Assembly: GCA_964545075.1 (NCBI GenBank)
Contig: CAZJFS010000040.1
Location: forward strand, 1 to 29,524
Reading direction: 5' to 3'
Origin: DAOPXV01 sp035352535
GTDB taxonomy: Bacteria > Muiribacteriota > UBA9980
Length of the DNA: 29,524 nucleotides
A program made the position numbers and the translations under genes. Each line of letters starts with the position of its first letter. Position 1 is the stretch's first letter. The notes below the pieces were generated by a model. That model ran no database searches. It had not been told where the DNA came from and saw only the letters and a list, made by a program, of their open reading frames with translations. Shown piece by piece: positions 1-8,556 of this stretch.

Positions 1-1
1 C

Positions 2-1141
2 GCCGAATCATCGAAACTTCGCGTAGGGCAATGGGTCATAGCCATAGGAAATCCCTTCGGCCTCGAACATACCGTAACCTGCGGCGTCATATCCGCGCTT
101 AACAGAACGCTCGCCATACCAGGCGAAAGATCTTACGAAGATCTCATTCAAACGGACGCTTCGATCAATCCGGGAAATTCAGGCGGGCCGCTCGTATCGC
201 TTTCCGGGCGCGTCATCGGCATAAATTCGGCCATAATCCCTATGGGACAAGGGCTTGGATTCGCCATACCGGCGGACCTGTGCAGGAAGATATTCAACGA
301 ACTGATCAAAAATAAAACTGTAAGCCGCTCATGGCTGGGCGTTTACGTTCAGGAAATCACTCCAGAACTTCAGCAGATATTTAAAACGAAGGACGGAATA
401 CTTATCGGCGGCGTCGTTCAAAATTCGCCCGCTGAAAAAGCCGGATTGAAACGCGGAGACATAGTCACTAAATTCGACGGCGTCGAGATAAAAAACCGCG
501 AACAGCTCATCAAGCTTATAACGGGCTCGCCGGTCGGGTCCCAAAAAAATATTAAAGTTATGCGAAATGGCAAGCCCGTGGATATAACCGCGGTCATGGA
601 AAAAACCCAGGACGCCGAGGCGTCTCAACAGGCCGCGGCCGCCGATGAAAAAACCCCCGCTCAACCCGCGAACGAGATAGAATACGAAATGTTCGGCCTC
701 GCGTGCCAGGACATACCGGCTAACGTTAAGGAAAAACTCAACATTGGCGGCGAGGAAGGCGGGGTCATGGTAACCGAGGTCGAGAAATCGGCGGCCGCCG
801 CTGAAAAGATAGCGGCAGGCGACGTTATAGTCCAGGCCGGAACCGAAAAGATCAAAAGCCTCGAAGAATTGAGAAATTACCTGAAAAAAAATAAAGACCA
901 GAAATCTTTCGTGCTGGTCATAGCCAGCGGCGGAGTATCGAGATACGTCAGCCTCGACGCCGAAACCGCCGGAAAATTCAAAGCCGGGTCTTCACGGAAA
1001 AAACAGGAAGACGAAGCGCAGCCGCAACAAAACGGACAGCAGAACGGTCAGAAACATCTGAGATATTACGTCATTCCACCCAATTCGATACCGCGCGGCT
1101 TCGACTTCGACAACATATTCGAGGAGCTTTTAAACAGATGA
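2..1141 (+). CDS. HtrA/DegP-family serine protease, 5' end missing
   Basis: Partial gene: the reading frame is open from base 2, so the N-terminus, signal peptide and the catalytic His and Asp lie outside the window. The visible part starts in the trypsin-like domain and contains the nucleophile motif GNSGGPL (about bases 173-193). It is followed by a first PDZ domain (about 335-600, with SWLGVYVQ and SPAEKAGLKRGDIV) and a second, more divergent PDZ domain (about 690-960). A Gln-rich linker and a C-terminal tail end in FEELLNR. Family knowledge: HtrA proteins are envelope proteases or chaperones that degrade misfolded exported proteins. The stop overlaps the next gene's start (ATGA), which implies translational coupling with the SET-domain gene. 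The family call is secure; DegP, DegQ and DegS types cannot be separated without the N-terminus. Confidence 0.95.
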   Translation, partial: AESSKLRVGQWVIAIGNPFGLEHTVTCGVISALNRTLAIPGERSYEDLIQTDASINPGNSGGPLVSLSGRVIGINSAIIPMGQGLGFAIPADLCRKIFNELIKNKTVSRSWLGVYVQEITPELQQIFKTKDGILIGGVVQNSPAEKAGLKRGDIVTKFDGVEIKNREQLIKLITGSPVGSQKNIKVMRNGKPVDITAVMEKTQDAEASQQAAAADEKTPAQPANEIEYEMFGLACQDIPANVKEKLNIGGEEGGVMVTEVEKSAAAAEKIAAGDVIVQAGTEKIKSLEELRNYLKKNKDQKSFVLVIASGGVSRYVSLDAETAGKFKAGSSRKKQEDEAQPQQNGQQNGQKHLRYYVIPPNSIPRGFDFDNIFEELLNR

Positions 1142-1638
1142 TATTAAAAAAATATAACATATTGACGTCAAACATAAGCGGCGCCGGAAAAGGGATGTTC
1201 CTTGAAGATGGAGCGAAAAAAGGTTTTATCGTAGGAATTCCCGATAAGATTGAGCGCGCCTACACCGAGGACGAAATAAATGCCTTTGAAAAGGGGTCGC
1301 TCGAATACAACAGCAGCGTAAGATGGTTCGAAAAGTATTATTCCGTAAGCCCTGAATGGTCGGATGAATGTTACATAAATCACTCATTCGATCCCAACTG
1401 CCTCTGGCACCTCGGATTCATATTCGCTTTGCGCGATATATCCCGCTACGAGGAACTTACGGTGGATTACCGTTTTCTTTTGCAGGAAGGCGAAACGCTA
1501 GACTTCAACGATACGGTTTCGGGCCGGCCTATAATAGGGTTTTCATGGCCCGAAGCCTTATACAGGGCGTCTCTTGCGCTCACTGAAATTTCCGGTGAAA
1601 AATTAAAGGACCACGAAAGAAGAAATATCGGCAAATAA
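1138..1638 (+). CDS. Small SET-domain protein
   Basis: A 166-residue protein with the hallmarks of a stand-alone SET domain. It has the N-terminal GAGKGMF segment (residues 15-21), the NHSFDPN signature (81-87) that forms the cofactor pocket, and EELTVDY (105-111), whose Tyr is catalytic in SET lysine methyltransferases. There is no Cys-rich post-SET motif. The region after residue 111 is about 55 residues and resembles nothing I recognise. By family it would transfer a methyl group from S-adenosylmethionine to a protein lysine; the substrate is unknown. The start ATG lies inside the ATGA overlap with the htrA-like gene, so both are probably made from one mRNA. No separate SD is obvious. It ends only 5 bases from a convergent gene, and no terminator hairpin is visible between them. 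Confidence 0.85.
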   Translation: MILKKYNILTSNISGAGKGMFLEDGAKKGFIVGIPDKIERAYTEDEINAFEKGSLEYNSSVRWFEKYYSVSPEWSDECYINHSFDPNCLWHLGFIFALRDISRYEELTVDYRFLLQEGETLDFNDTVSGRPIIGFSWPEALYRASLALTEISGEKLKDHERRNIGK

Positions 1639-1643
1639 TATGA

Positions 1644-2813
1644 TCATTTGAAAAATTCGTTATATTCGGGAACAGTAAAAACGAATTTACTTCCGCTGCC
1701 GGGTTCGCTTTCAACGGATATCTTTCCGCCATTGATCTCGACGAACTCCCGGCACAGTATAAGCCCCAGCCCGCTGCCTTTTTCATTTTGCGTGCCGGAA
1801 GTTTTAACGCTGGCGTCTATTTTAAAAAGATTTTTTATATGGTCGCCGCTTATGCCGACGCCATTATCTTCAACCGATATAGCTATTCCCTCCATCGCCC
1901 GTTTTGCGCCTATTTCGACCTCTCCGGCGGAATGGCTGAACTTGATGGCGTTAGACGCAAGGTTTCTTAATATGGTTTTTACCATATTTCCGTCGGCGTA
2001 AGCTATCAATTCCTCATCTATATTCGTCACTATCTTTATTTTTTTATTTTCAATGGACGCCGATAAGCTTCCGATCGTTTCATTCATGATGTCTTTAATG
2101 TTTATAGCTTCCGGCCTGAATTCCACCTTTCCGGTTTGCGAAAGCGCCCATTTCAATAAATTATCCAGAAGTTCATAAACCTGCGTAGATGATTGATTTA
2201 TGCTGGTCAATGACTTTTCAAGATCATTCGCGTTTAAAGTTTTAAAGTTATTTTTAAGATAACCGGTAAAATTAATTATAGACGAAAACGTATTTTTAAG
2301 ATCGTGCGATATTATTGAAAAAAATTTATCCTTCGCGGCGATGGACTCCCACAGCTGGCGGTTCCTTTCATCGAGCTCGGCGTTTTTCACGATGATCTCC
2401 GACCGCGCGTATGAAAGCTGAAGGTGATTTAATACCCTCGATACCAATTCCTGCGCCTTGAAAGGCTTGGCTATATAATCTGCCGCTCCCGCATCGAAGC
2501 CTTTCACTATATCTTCTATTTCACCATACGCCGTAAGAAATATCACCGGAATATTTTTCGTCGCCTCGTTTTCCTTAAGCCGCCTGCAAACTTCAAATCC
2601 GTTCATTTCAGGCATCTGTATGTCCAGAAGAATAAGATCGGGCTTATCGGAAGCCGCCATTTTAAGCGCGTCCTCGCCATTCGTCGCGGCGGCTATCTCG
2701 ATGCCGTGACCCGAAAGTATGTTACCTGAAACTTTTATATTTTCGGCTACATCATCGACTATAAGCACCATGGGTATTTTAGCGCCAATAAATTCGCATC
2801 CTCTGATAAACAT
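1644..2813 (-). CDS. Response regulator-histidine kinase hybrid (REC-HisKA-HATPase)
   Basis: A 389-residue soluble signalling protein. An N-terminal receiver domain (about residues 15-130) has the acidic pair at D20/D21, phosphoacceptor D64 in LLDIQMP, T94 and K117 in KPF. A short coiled linker leads to a HisKA domain with phospho-His H170 in ISHDLKN. A HATPase domain follows, with an N-box (NLASNAIKFSH), a G1 box (EDNGVGI) and a G2 box (GSGLGL). No membrane segment or signal peptide is seen. Its ATG follows the stop of the upstream hybrid kinase directly (TAGATG) and is served by a GGAG placed 8 bases before it inside the upstream gene, so the two are co-transcribed and probably co-translated. 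This domain order is typical of kinases that take phosphate on REC from a partner; the upstream kinase is the obvious candidate (inference). Confidence 0.93.
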   Translation of the reverse strand: MFIRGCEFIGAKIPMVLIVDDVAENIKVSGNILSGHGIEIAAATNGEDALKMAASDKPDLILLDIQMPEMNGFEVCRRLKENEATKNIPVIFLTAYGEIEDIVKGFDAGAADYIAKPFKAQELVSRVLNHLQLSYARSEIIVKNAELDERNRQLWESIAAKDKFFSIISHDLKNTFSSIINFTGYLKNNFKTLNANDLEKSLTSINQSSTQVYELLDNLLKWALSQTGKVEFRPEAINIKDIMNETIGSLSASIENKKIKIVTNIDEELIAYADGNMVKTILRNLASNAIKFSHSAGEVEIGAKRAMEGIAISVEDNGVGISGDHIKNLFKIDASVKTSGTQNEKGSGLGLILCREFVEINGGKISVESEPGSGSKFVFTVPEYNEFFK

Positions 2814-5435
2814 CTAAGCATCTCCAGATTTTGATTTGTCATTTAAATAAACTCCGAACCGCTCAATTAAGGATCTCACAACTTCGACGTCGAATGCGTC
2901 CGAAGCCTGCCTTATTTTTTCAGCATAAGAAACGGTATTCGTCATTTTATTTTCTTCCGCGAAGTTTTTAAGAAGAGAAGAAAAATCGTTGATCTTTTTA
3001 AAAACTATCGTTTTATTTATTTTTTCAAATTCAGCATATATTTTTTTCATGAATTCCATCTTTTTTTCGGCATTTAAAAACAGCCGCCCGATCTCATCTT
3101 CAAATATTATATCAACGGAGACCGCCTTTTTTTCATATTTTTCCTTTATGGTATGAGGAAGATATTTTATAAGTTCCGATATCAATTCTTTTTTACTGAT
3201 AGGCTTGCGAAGATAACCGGCGCATATTTTTTTTATGCTTTCCATATTTTCTTTCAGCGCCGACGCCGTAACGGCTATGACCGGCACTGATTTCAATTTT
3301 TCATCCATCAGCATGGCGCGGGCAGTTTCATACCCGTCCATTACCGGCATTTGCATATCCATAATGACCACGTCAGGAATGACTTTTTTCATATTTTCAA
3401 GAGCTTCCGAACCGTTAACCGCTTCCAGAACTTTAAGATCGCAATTTTCAAGATATCCCTTTATAAGCCTTCGGTTAGAATCGTTATCCTCGACCAGCAA
3501 TATTTTTGAACCTGAAAATAAAACTTCGCATTCCTTTATTTTTTCATCTTTTTTATTTTCGCCGTCCCTGGAAGAGCGCTTAACGCCGAAAAGAGTGACG
3601 CGAAATGTAGATCCTTTATTTTCAGCGCTTTCAACGCTTATTTCGCCGTTCATTATCTCGCAGAGCCTTTTGGTTATGGTAAGGCCCAGCCCGGTTCCGC
3701 CGTATTTTCTGGTTATCCTGCCGTCATGCTGCCTGAACGCTTCAAATATTATCTTCTGACAATCTTCTGGAATTCCTATACCCGTATCCCTCACTTCTAT
3801 TACCATATCAACGGTCCCGTTAGCTTCATCTTCTCCGGCTTTTCCGATCGATATATATACGCCGCCTTTTTCAGTGAACTTTATGGCATTACCCGCAAGA
3901 TTCAAAAGTATCTGGCGGATTCTCGTGGCATCCATAAGAAATCCATTTCTGACGCTTTTATCTATGTCAACGGTGAATTCCAATTCCTTTTCCATGATCT
4001 TGAGACTGAAAATCTGTTTAATTTCATTACATATATGGACCATGCTTACAGTCTCATATTCAATGTCAAGCCGGCCGGCCTCGATCTTCGAAAGGTCGAG
4101 GATATCGTTTATAAGCGTCAAAAGACTCTTCCCGGCGGTATTTATACTCTGCAGATATTCGCAGTATTTCGGATCTTTTATATGTTCCTTCAATAATTCG
4201 GAGAAACCAAGGATCGCGTTCATGGGAGTCCTTATCTCGTGGCTCATGTTCGCGAGAAATTCAGACTTCAACCTGTTAGCGACCTCGGCGGTTTCCTTCA
4301 TTTTTAAAAGTTCAGCCTCGGAAGCCAGACGTTCCGATATCTGATGCTTCAGGCTGCGATTAAGCGCGCTTATATAAAGCGAAATTGACGCGGTTATGGC
4401 GGCGATGGCCATGGCTATTGATATCGCCCAATAAAAGCGCCTCAGGTCTAGCGGCTGTTGATGTTCGTAAATAAATCCTTTTAAAGGAAAACCAGGCGTC
4501 AGCATTCCCATTTCCGCGTATGTATCAGCTATATGCCGCCAGCGGCCCGAATTCATATAACCCATTTCAATAAGAACCGGCTGAATAAGAGGCATCATTT
4601 TTTGCGCCTCAAAAATCAGATGATCCTTTGTATGACGTTTGCTGTACTTATCCAGTATGAGATTAATAATTTCTTCATGATTTTTCATGGCATATTTCCA
4701 ACCGAGAAGGCTTGCATCGCGAAAAGCTTTCACGCGGGCGGGATTTTTCCTGATGTTTTCCTCACTCGTAAAAAAACAGTCTCCATAAAAATCAATGCCA
4801 CCGGAAAGCGGCGTAAATTCAATAAAATTAAAACCCGTCTGTTGTAGCGGGAAAGATTCGTCCGTTGAATAAGCAGACATAGCGGCAACTTTTTTAGCTA
4901 TAAGATCGTTGGTATCGAAAGAATGAGGAAGTATCGTTATTGAATCGGTCGAAATTCCTTCGTGTTTCAAATAAGCGAATAATTCGGCTGAATGCTGTTC
5001 TATCATAACCTTTTTCCCTACGAGATCGTGAACATTATTTATTGGCGCATCCTTAGCGGCTATAATTACATTCGGCGAATGTTGAAATATGACTGCAAGC
5101 ACGACAACGGGTTTGCCGGCGCCTCTATATAAAACAAGGTCGGCATTGCAGGTGCCGAAATCGGCTTTCCCGGTTAAAACGGCATTTACAGGCTCGAGTT
5201 CCTCGTTCGCCTCGACTATTTTCACATCGAGACCCGCCTGCTTATAATAGCCCTTTTCAACGGCGGCGTAATAGCCGGCGAACTGAAACTGATGTCGCCA
5301 TTTGAGTTGAAGCGTGACCTTTTCAAGATTTGAATTTTGAGAGTAAGCAAAAAAAGGATTTAAAAATAAAAAAGCCGATATAATAAAAAACTGGAAAAAT
5401 ATATTATTTCGTTTTAAGAGGGACTTCTTAAACAT
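2814..5435 (-). CDS. Membrane hybrid histidine kinase with NMT1/THI5-like periplasmic sensor
   Basis: About 873 residues. A signal peptide or anchor (first ~32 residues, ending near FFAYS) precedes an NMT1/THI5-type solute-binding domain (about 38-325; LQLKWRHQFQFAGYYAA and SGGIDFYGD regions). A membrane helix lies at about 335-358. HisKA carries ANMSHEIRTPMN, and HATPase carries NLAGNAIKFTE, DTGIGIPED and GGTGLGL. A receiver domain (VEDNDSNRR, VIMDMQMPVMDG, RKPIS) follows. The last ~90 residues are helical, lack an obvious phosphotransfer His and resemble the helical tail of many uncultured-lineage hybrid kinases. The domain is related to binders of the thiamine pyrimidine precursor and of sulfonates or nitrates, so the ligand is open. 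ATG at 5435 is preferred; an in-frame TTG lies directly before it. A perfect-consensus promoter lies 67 bases upstream. Confidence 0.93.
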   Translation of the reverse strand: MFKKSLLKRNNIFFQFFIISAFLFLNPFFAYSQNSNLEKVTLQLKWRHQFQFAGYYAAVEKGYYKQAGLDVKIVEANEELEPVNAVLTGKADFGTCNADLVLYRGAGKPVVVLAVIFQHSPNVIIAAKDAPINNVHDLVGKKVMIEQHSAELFAYLKHEGISTDSITILPHSFDTNDLIAKKVAAMSAYSTDESFPLQQTGFNFIEFTPLSGGIDFYGDCFFTSEENIRKNPARVKAFRDASLLGWKYAMKNHEEIINLILDKYSKRHTKDHLIFEAQKMMPLIQPVLIEMGYMNSGRWRHIADTYAEMGMLTPGFPLKGFIYEHQQPLDLRRFYWAISIAMAIAAITASISLYISALNRSLKHQISERLASEAELLKMKETAEVANRLKSEFLANMSHEIRTPMNAILGFSELLKEHIKDPKYCEYLQSINTAGKSLLTLINDILDLSKIEAGRLDIEYETVSMVHICNEIKQIFSLKIMEKELEFTVDIDKSVRNGFLMDATRIRQILLNLAGNAIKFTEKGGVYISIGKAGEDEANGTVDMVIEVRDTGIGIPEDCQKIIFEAFRQHDGRITRKYGGTGLGLTITKRLCEIMNGEISVESAENKGSTFRVTLFGVKRSSRDGENKKDEKIKECEVLFSGSKILLVEDNDSNRRLIKGYLENCDLKVLEAVNGSEALENMKKVIPDVVIMDMQMPVMDGYETARAMLMDEKLKSVPVIAVTASALKENMESIKKICAGYLRKPISKKELISELIKYLPHTIKEKYEKKAVSVDIIFEDEIGRLFLNAEKKMEFMKKIYAEFEKINKTIVFKKINDFSSLLKNFAEENKMTNTVSYAEKIRQASDAFDVEVVRSLIERFGVYLNDKSKSGDA

Positions 5436-5501
5436 CAAAAATTCTCTGGCTTATTAAAATTTAGTTTTATAACGAATTTACGTATAATAATAGTGAGATT
5501 T

Positions 5502-5530
5502 ATTATAATCAACCAGAGTCATTATGTCAA
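5502..5530 (-). promoter_or_regulatory. Sigma70 promoter for the NMT1-kinase operon
   Basis: Read on the minus strand, TTGACA (5530-5525) and TATAAT (5507-5502) are separated by exactly 17 bases. Both hexamers match the consensus, 67 bases before the kinase start. Confidence 0.8.
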
Positions 5531-5561
5531 ACATTAATTTCACTAAAATAAGCCCATATTT

Positions 5562-6347
5562 TTATTTTTGATTTTTTTTAACGCCGTCGCCGGTCATCGG
5601 CACGAACATTACATAAGTTACAAGTTCGCGAACGTAGTTATCGCCATTTCGCTTTATCAATATAAGCTGCTGTGTGTCGCCCTTCGGACCGATGGGTATT
5701 ATCATGCGGCCGCCGCGGGGATTTAATTGATCGAGAAGCGGCTTGGGCGCTTCATCCGGCGCGCATGTCACGATTATACGGTCAAAAGGAGCTTTTTCGG
5801 GCCAGCCTTTATAACCATCGCCGGTTTTTACGAAAACGTTTTTATATCCAAGTTCCCGAAGCAATTTTTCAGCGCTTTTACCGAGCGATTCGACTATCTC
5901 GATCGTATAGACCTCATAAGAAAGTTCTCCAAGAATAGCCGCCTGATAGCCGGAGCCGGTTCCGATCTCGAGTATTTTTAATTTTTCAGGACTTTCGGGC
6001 GCCGAGGTTTTTAAAGAAATTTCTCCGGTAACGTTTTCGTTTATTATGCAATCGGTCATAAGCGCCACGATATAAGGCTGGGATATCGTCTGGCCCTCGC
6101 CTATGGGAAGCGGCCTGTCGTTATACGCAACAGGCATCATTATGTCGGGCACGAATTTATGGCGTTCGACTTTTCGCATAGCGTCCAGGACTTTCTTATT
6201 TGTAACGCCGCGTTCCTTTATCTGGCTTTCAACCATATCGAATCTCAATGCCTTATAATCCTTTGAAAAACACATAAAACCCTCCGGATATAATATAAGT
6301 AACATAAATATCAAAAATAAGAAAGATATCGTTTTTTTGTTTTTCAT
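5562..6347 (-). CDS. pcm: Exported protein-L-isoaspartate O-methyltransferase (PCMT family)
   Basis: 261 residues from the ATG at 6347. This start is chosen over an upstream in-frame start at 6386 because AGGCGG lies just before it and translation from it gives a clear signal peptide (MKNKKTISFLFLIFMLL). The mature part follows PCMT order: an N-terminal helix region with VLDAMRKVERHKFVP, the family signature GEGQTISQPYIVA, the S-adenosylmethionine site ILEIGTGSGYQAAIL, then DGYKGWPEKAPFDRI and a C-terminal IPIGPKG segment. PCMT methylates L-isoaspartyl residues and so starts repair of aged proteins. The export signal is less usual than the cytoplasmic form and suggests repair of envelope proteins. 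A consensus promoter lies at 6430-6458. It is monocistronic, divergent from the gene at 6525. Confidence 0.93.
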   Translation of the reverse strand: MKNKKTISFLFLIFMLLILYPEGFMCFSKDYKALRFDMVESQIKERGVTNKKVLDAMRKVERHKFVPDIMMPVAYNDRPLPIGEGQTISQPYIVALMTDCIINENVTGEISLKTSAPESPEKLKILEIGTGSGYQAAILGELSYEVYTIEIVESLGKSAEKLLRELGYKNVFVKTGDGYKGWPEKAPFDRIIVTCAPDEAPKPLLDQLNPRGGRMIIPIGPKGDTQQLILIKRNGDNYVRELVTYVMFVPMTGDGVKKNQK

Positions 6348-6429
6348 TTTAAAACCGCCTTTAATAAATGGAACGCAGTTTTTCAAAAATCAATATGGCG
6401 CTTGCGCCGGACGCGTTAAAACCGCTGCC

Positions 6430-6458
6430 ATTATAAATCGCAAATTTATTATTGTCAA
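6430..6458 (-). promoter_or_regulatory. Sigma70 promoter for pcm
   Basis: On the minus strand, TTGACA (6458-6453), a 17-base spacer and TATAAT (6435-6430). Both hexamers are perfect. They stand about 83 bases before the pcm ATG. Confidence 0.8.
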
Positions 6459-6478
6459 TGCCGCATTATAAAAAAAAC

Positions 6479-6507
6479 TTGATAAAAAAGGAAAAATAAG
6501 AGATAAT
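6479..6507 (+). promoter_or_regulatory. Probable promoter for the 6525 gene
   Basis: TTGATA (6479-6484), a 17-base spacer and GATAAT (6502-6507), each one base off consensus. Initiation would give a very short leader of about 10-12 bases that still includes the GAGG at about 6514, so the exact start point is uncertain. Confidence 0.45.
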
Positions 6508-6524
6508 TCTATCGAGGTATTTTT

Positions 6525-6836
6525 ATGAAAAACTTTTTTCAGATATTTTTATATACGTTTATTATCGAAGCGGTCACGGTTTTTTTCAGATTCGGCCTTG
6601 GCAAGGAAAGCACGAAGGATACGGCTTTTTTAAAGCATCTCACGTTCGGATACCGGATTCATCACGGATACATAGGATTATTAACAATACTGCTGCTGCC
6701 GGTTTTGAAGATCCCAGCCAAAACCAAAAATATACTTATAATACTTGGATGGGCGCTCGTGCTATCCGATCTGATACACCATTTTTTAGTGCTCTGGCCC
6801 GTGACCGGAAGCCCTCAATTTGATTTTAAATATTGA
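6525..6836 (+). CDS. Small integral membrane protein of unknown function
   Basis: A 103-residue protein with three likely hydrophobic helices: residues about 4-22, 48-62 and 69-92. Two His pairs are notable, RIHHGYIG (about 44-51) after the first helix and SDLIHHF (about 81-87) in the last. They could bind metal or haem, but this is only a guess. I do not recognise a named family. A GAGG sits about 8 bases before the ATG. The stop falls inside the intergenic leader of the following DUF402 gene, whose own SD and ATG start 20 bases later, so the two form a short operon. Confidence 0.75.
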   Translation: MKNFFQIFLYTFIIEAVTVFFRFGLGKESTKDTAFLKHLTFGYRIHHGYIGLLTILLLPVLKIPAKTKNILIILGWALVLSDLIHHFLVLWPVTGSPQFDFKY

Positions 6837-6855
6837 TCAACCCGGAGAAAAAGTC

Positions 6856-7395
6856 ATGAAAAAATTAAATATACTATCCGGTAAATATGACGGCTCGCTC
6901 CGCGACGGCTACGAGAGTTTTCTGTACTCCGAAACCGATGAATGTTTCGTTTTTTTCACGCCGCCGGGAACTAAATATCTTGATTACCGCCATGGAAGCT
7001 GGTTTACAGCCGTTGACGGCATCATTGAAATATACTTCAAAAAGAAATTCTATAAAGTCTGCCACATTTGCGAAAGCGGCGGAGGCAGAAGCGTAGTTTA
7101 TATTAATATAGCCATGCCCGCCGAATTATCCGGCGACACGCTCGAATGGATAGACCTGGATCTCGATTACAGGCTTGACGACGACGGGGCTATTTCGATA
7201 CTCGGCCGTGATAATTTCACGGAAAATTATAAAAAAATGCGTTATCCCGCCGAGTTGATCGACTCAGTCCGCGCCGCCTGCACCGAGGTCGAAAGAGGCC
7301 TTGCAGGCGGATATTATCCTTTCAATAACAGAGAACATAAATTTTTATATGATCAAATCAAGGAAAAACAGGCACGCCTTAATCACGCAAAATAA
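6856..7395 (+). CDS. DUF402 domain protein
   Basis: 179 residues from ATG 6856, chosen because GGAG lies 8 bases upstream; an in-frame TTG-type start at 6820 would overlap the previous gene and has no SD. The core matches the DUF402 beta-barrel: an aromatic-rich strand region (FVFFTPPG, KYLDYRHGSW), then the acidic signature EWIDLDLDYRLDDDG (about 108-122) followed by an ILGRDNF strand, and a C-terminal helix. Characterised DUF402 relatives include FomD-like and nucleoside-diphosphate phosphatases that use two metal ions bound by these Asp/Glu residues; the substrate here is unknown. It is downstream in a two-gene unit with the small membrane protein, and its stop is 9 bases from a convergent ADP-ribosylglycohydrolase gene. 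Confidence 0.85.
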   Translation: MKKLNILSGKYDGSLRDGYESFLYSETDECFVFFTPPGTKYLDYRHGSWFTAVDGIIEIYFKKKFYKVCHICESGGGRSVVYINIAMPAELSGDTLEWIDLDLDYRLDDDGAISILGRDNFTENYKKMRYPAELIDSVRAACTEVERGLAGGYYPFNNREHKFLYDQIKEKQARLNHAK

Positions 7396-7404
7396 GAAAC
7401 CGAT

Positions 7405-8490
7405 TTATCTTTTCATAAATTCCCCGGCCGAGCTTATTATTTCAAATATTCTGCCGTCATCGGAAACGCCCGTCCTGCCGGATAAATTATCGAGCCATCT
7501 TTTCGGTATCGCTGATTTTCCATGCAGCGCGCCCAATACGGAACCCACTATTGCGGCTATCGTATCGTTGTCGGCGGTGTCGTTCACGGCGCGAATGAGC
7601 GCGTTCTCAAAACTGTCCGCGTGTTTCATTAAAATATAGATAACGCACGGGACCGTCTCTAATAAATAAGAACCGGATTGCCATTTCGCGCAGGCTTCCA
7701 GCACCGTCAGATTCTCATTATACGCCTCGCGCACGGCCTTATCCAGATATCCCGAAAGCGGCCCCTGGTAATCGCGATACGCCGCGCATCTGGGTTTATA
7801 AAAAAAGTTCGTTTCAAATTCTTTAAGAGTTTCGATGAATTTATCCAGCCAGAACATCGGTTCGGGCGCTTTTTCCATATCCATGGCGGCCAGTATTAAA
7901 TTTATAAGCGCCATGCAGGAGGCTATCGCCGCGGAATCGTTATTCGTCATCATCGAGCACAATGCCGCGTCTATCCATAAATTTCCGTTATTATTCTTCA
8001 AATGCGGCAGTATCACGGGCGCTATTCTCATCATGGAACAGCTGTTGGCGGACCCGGAACCGGCTTCATGCCATTTTTTTCCGTGCTTATGAAAATTGGT
8101 GAGAAATTCCTTTATAGTTTTCGACATGCCTAATATCTTTTTATTTAAAAACGATCCGGCGGCGGCTTCGGCATCGAAATATCCGTCCTTTATTATCTGC
8201 TCGAGCGTCCACATGGTAAACTGCGTTTCGTCCGAAGGAACGCCTCTCGTTTCATCGCCGATCGGCAGATAATCGATCACTTCGCCATGCGCTTTCAGTC
8301 TTTCGTGCGGCTGCATATTCTCGGTCGGAAAACCGAGGCTGTCGCCTATCGCTACGCCGAGCAGCATGCCTTCGATTTTATCAAAATTTACGGCTGTTTT
8401 GATCTCGACCGGAACGTTAAACAAATTCGATTCTCTTACCTTTATTTTTCCAGCTTTTAATAATTCTTCAAATATGATCTTATTATTCAT
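7405..8490 (-). CDS. ADP-ribosylglycohydrolase family protein
   Basis: 361 residues. After a ~40-residue N-terminal extension the DraG/ARH fold begins with GVAIGDSLG (45-53), then SDETQFTMWT (86-95), a central SANSCSMMRIAP segment (about 147-158) and the C-terminal metal site NDTADNDT (303-310) followed by AAIVGSVLGALHG. These loops bind the two Mg ions that hydrolyse the N- or O-glycosidic bond of ADP-ribose on modified targets. The first metal motif is usually DDT; here it is DET, a conservative change. No ADP-ribosyltransferase gene is visible nearby, so the target is unknown. SD GAGGTGG is 7 bases before the ATG. The space between it and the helicase gene holds a strong terminator and no clear promoter. 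Confidence 0.92.
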   Translation of the reverse strand: MNNKIIFEELLKAGKIKVRESNLFNVPVEIKTAVNFDKIEGMLLGVAIGDSLGFPTENMQPHERLKAHGEVIDYLPIGDETRGVPSDETQFTMWTLEQIIKDGYFDAEAAAGSFLNKKILGMSKTIKEFLTNFHKHGKKWHEAGSGSANSCSMMRIAPVILPHLKNNNGNLWIDAALCSMMTNNDSAAIASCMALINLILAAMDMEKAPEPMFWLDKFIETLKEFETNFFYKPRCAAYRDYQGPLSGYLDKAVREAYNENLTVLEACAKWQSGSYLLETVPCVIYILMKHADSFENALIRAVNDTADNDTIAAIVGSVLGALHGKSAIPKRWLDNLSGRTGVSDDGRIFEIISSAGEFMKR

Positions 8491-8510
8491 TATATTGCCA
8501 CCTCAATCTA

Positions 8511-8540
8511 TAAAAATTCCCGCTTTCGCGGGAATTTAAT
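8511..8540 (-). terminator. Rho-independent terminator after the DEAD-box helicase gene
   Basis: A perfect 10-base inverted repeat (8514-8523 with 8528-8537; AAATTCCCGC / GCGGGAATTT) with a 4-base loop. On the minus strand it continues into TTTTTAT, the U-tract. It lies between the helicase stop and the glycohydrolase SD. Confidence 0.88.
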
Positions 8541-8556
8541 TATCGCCCTTGCGGGT

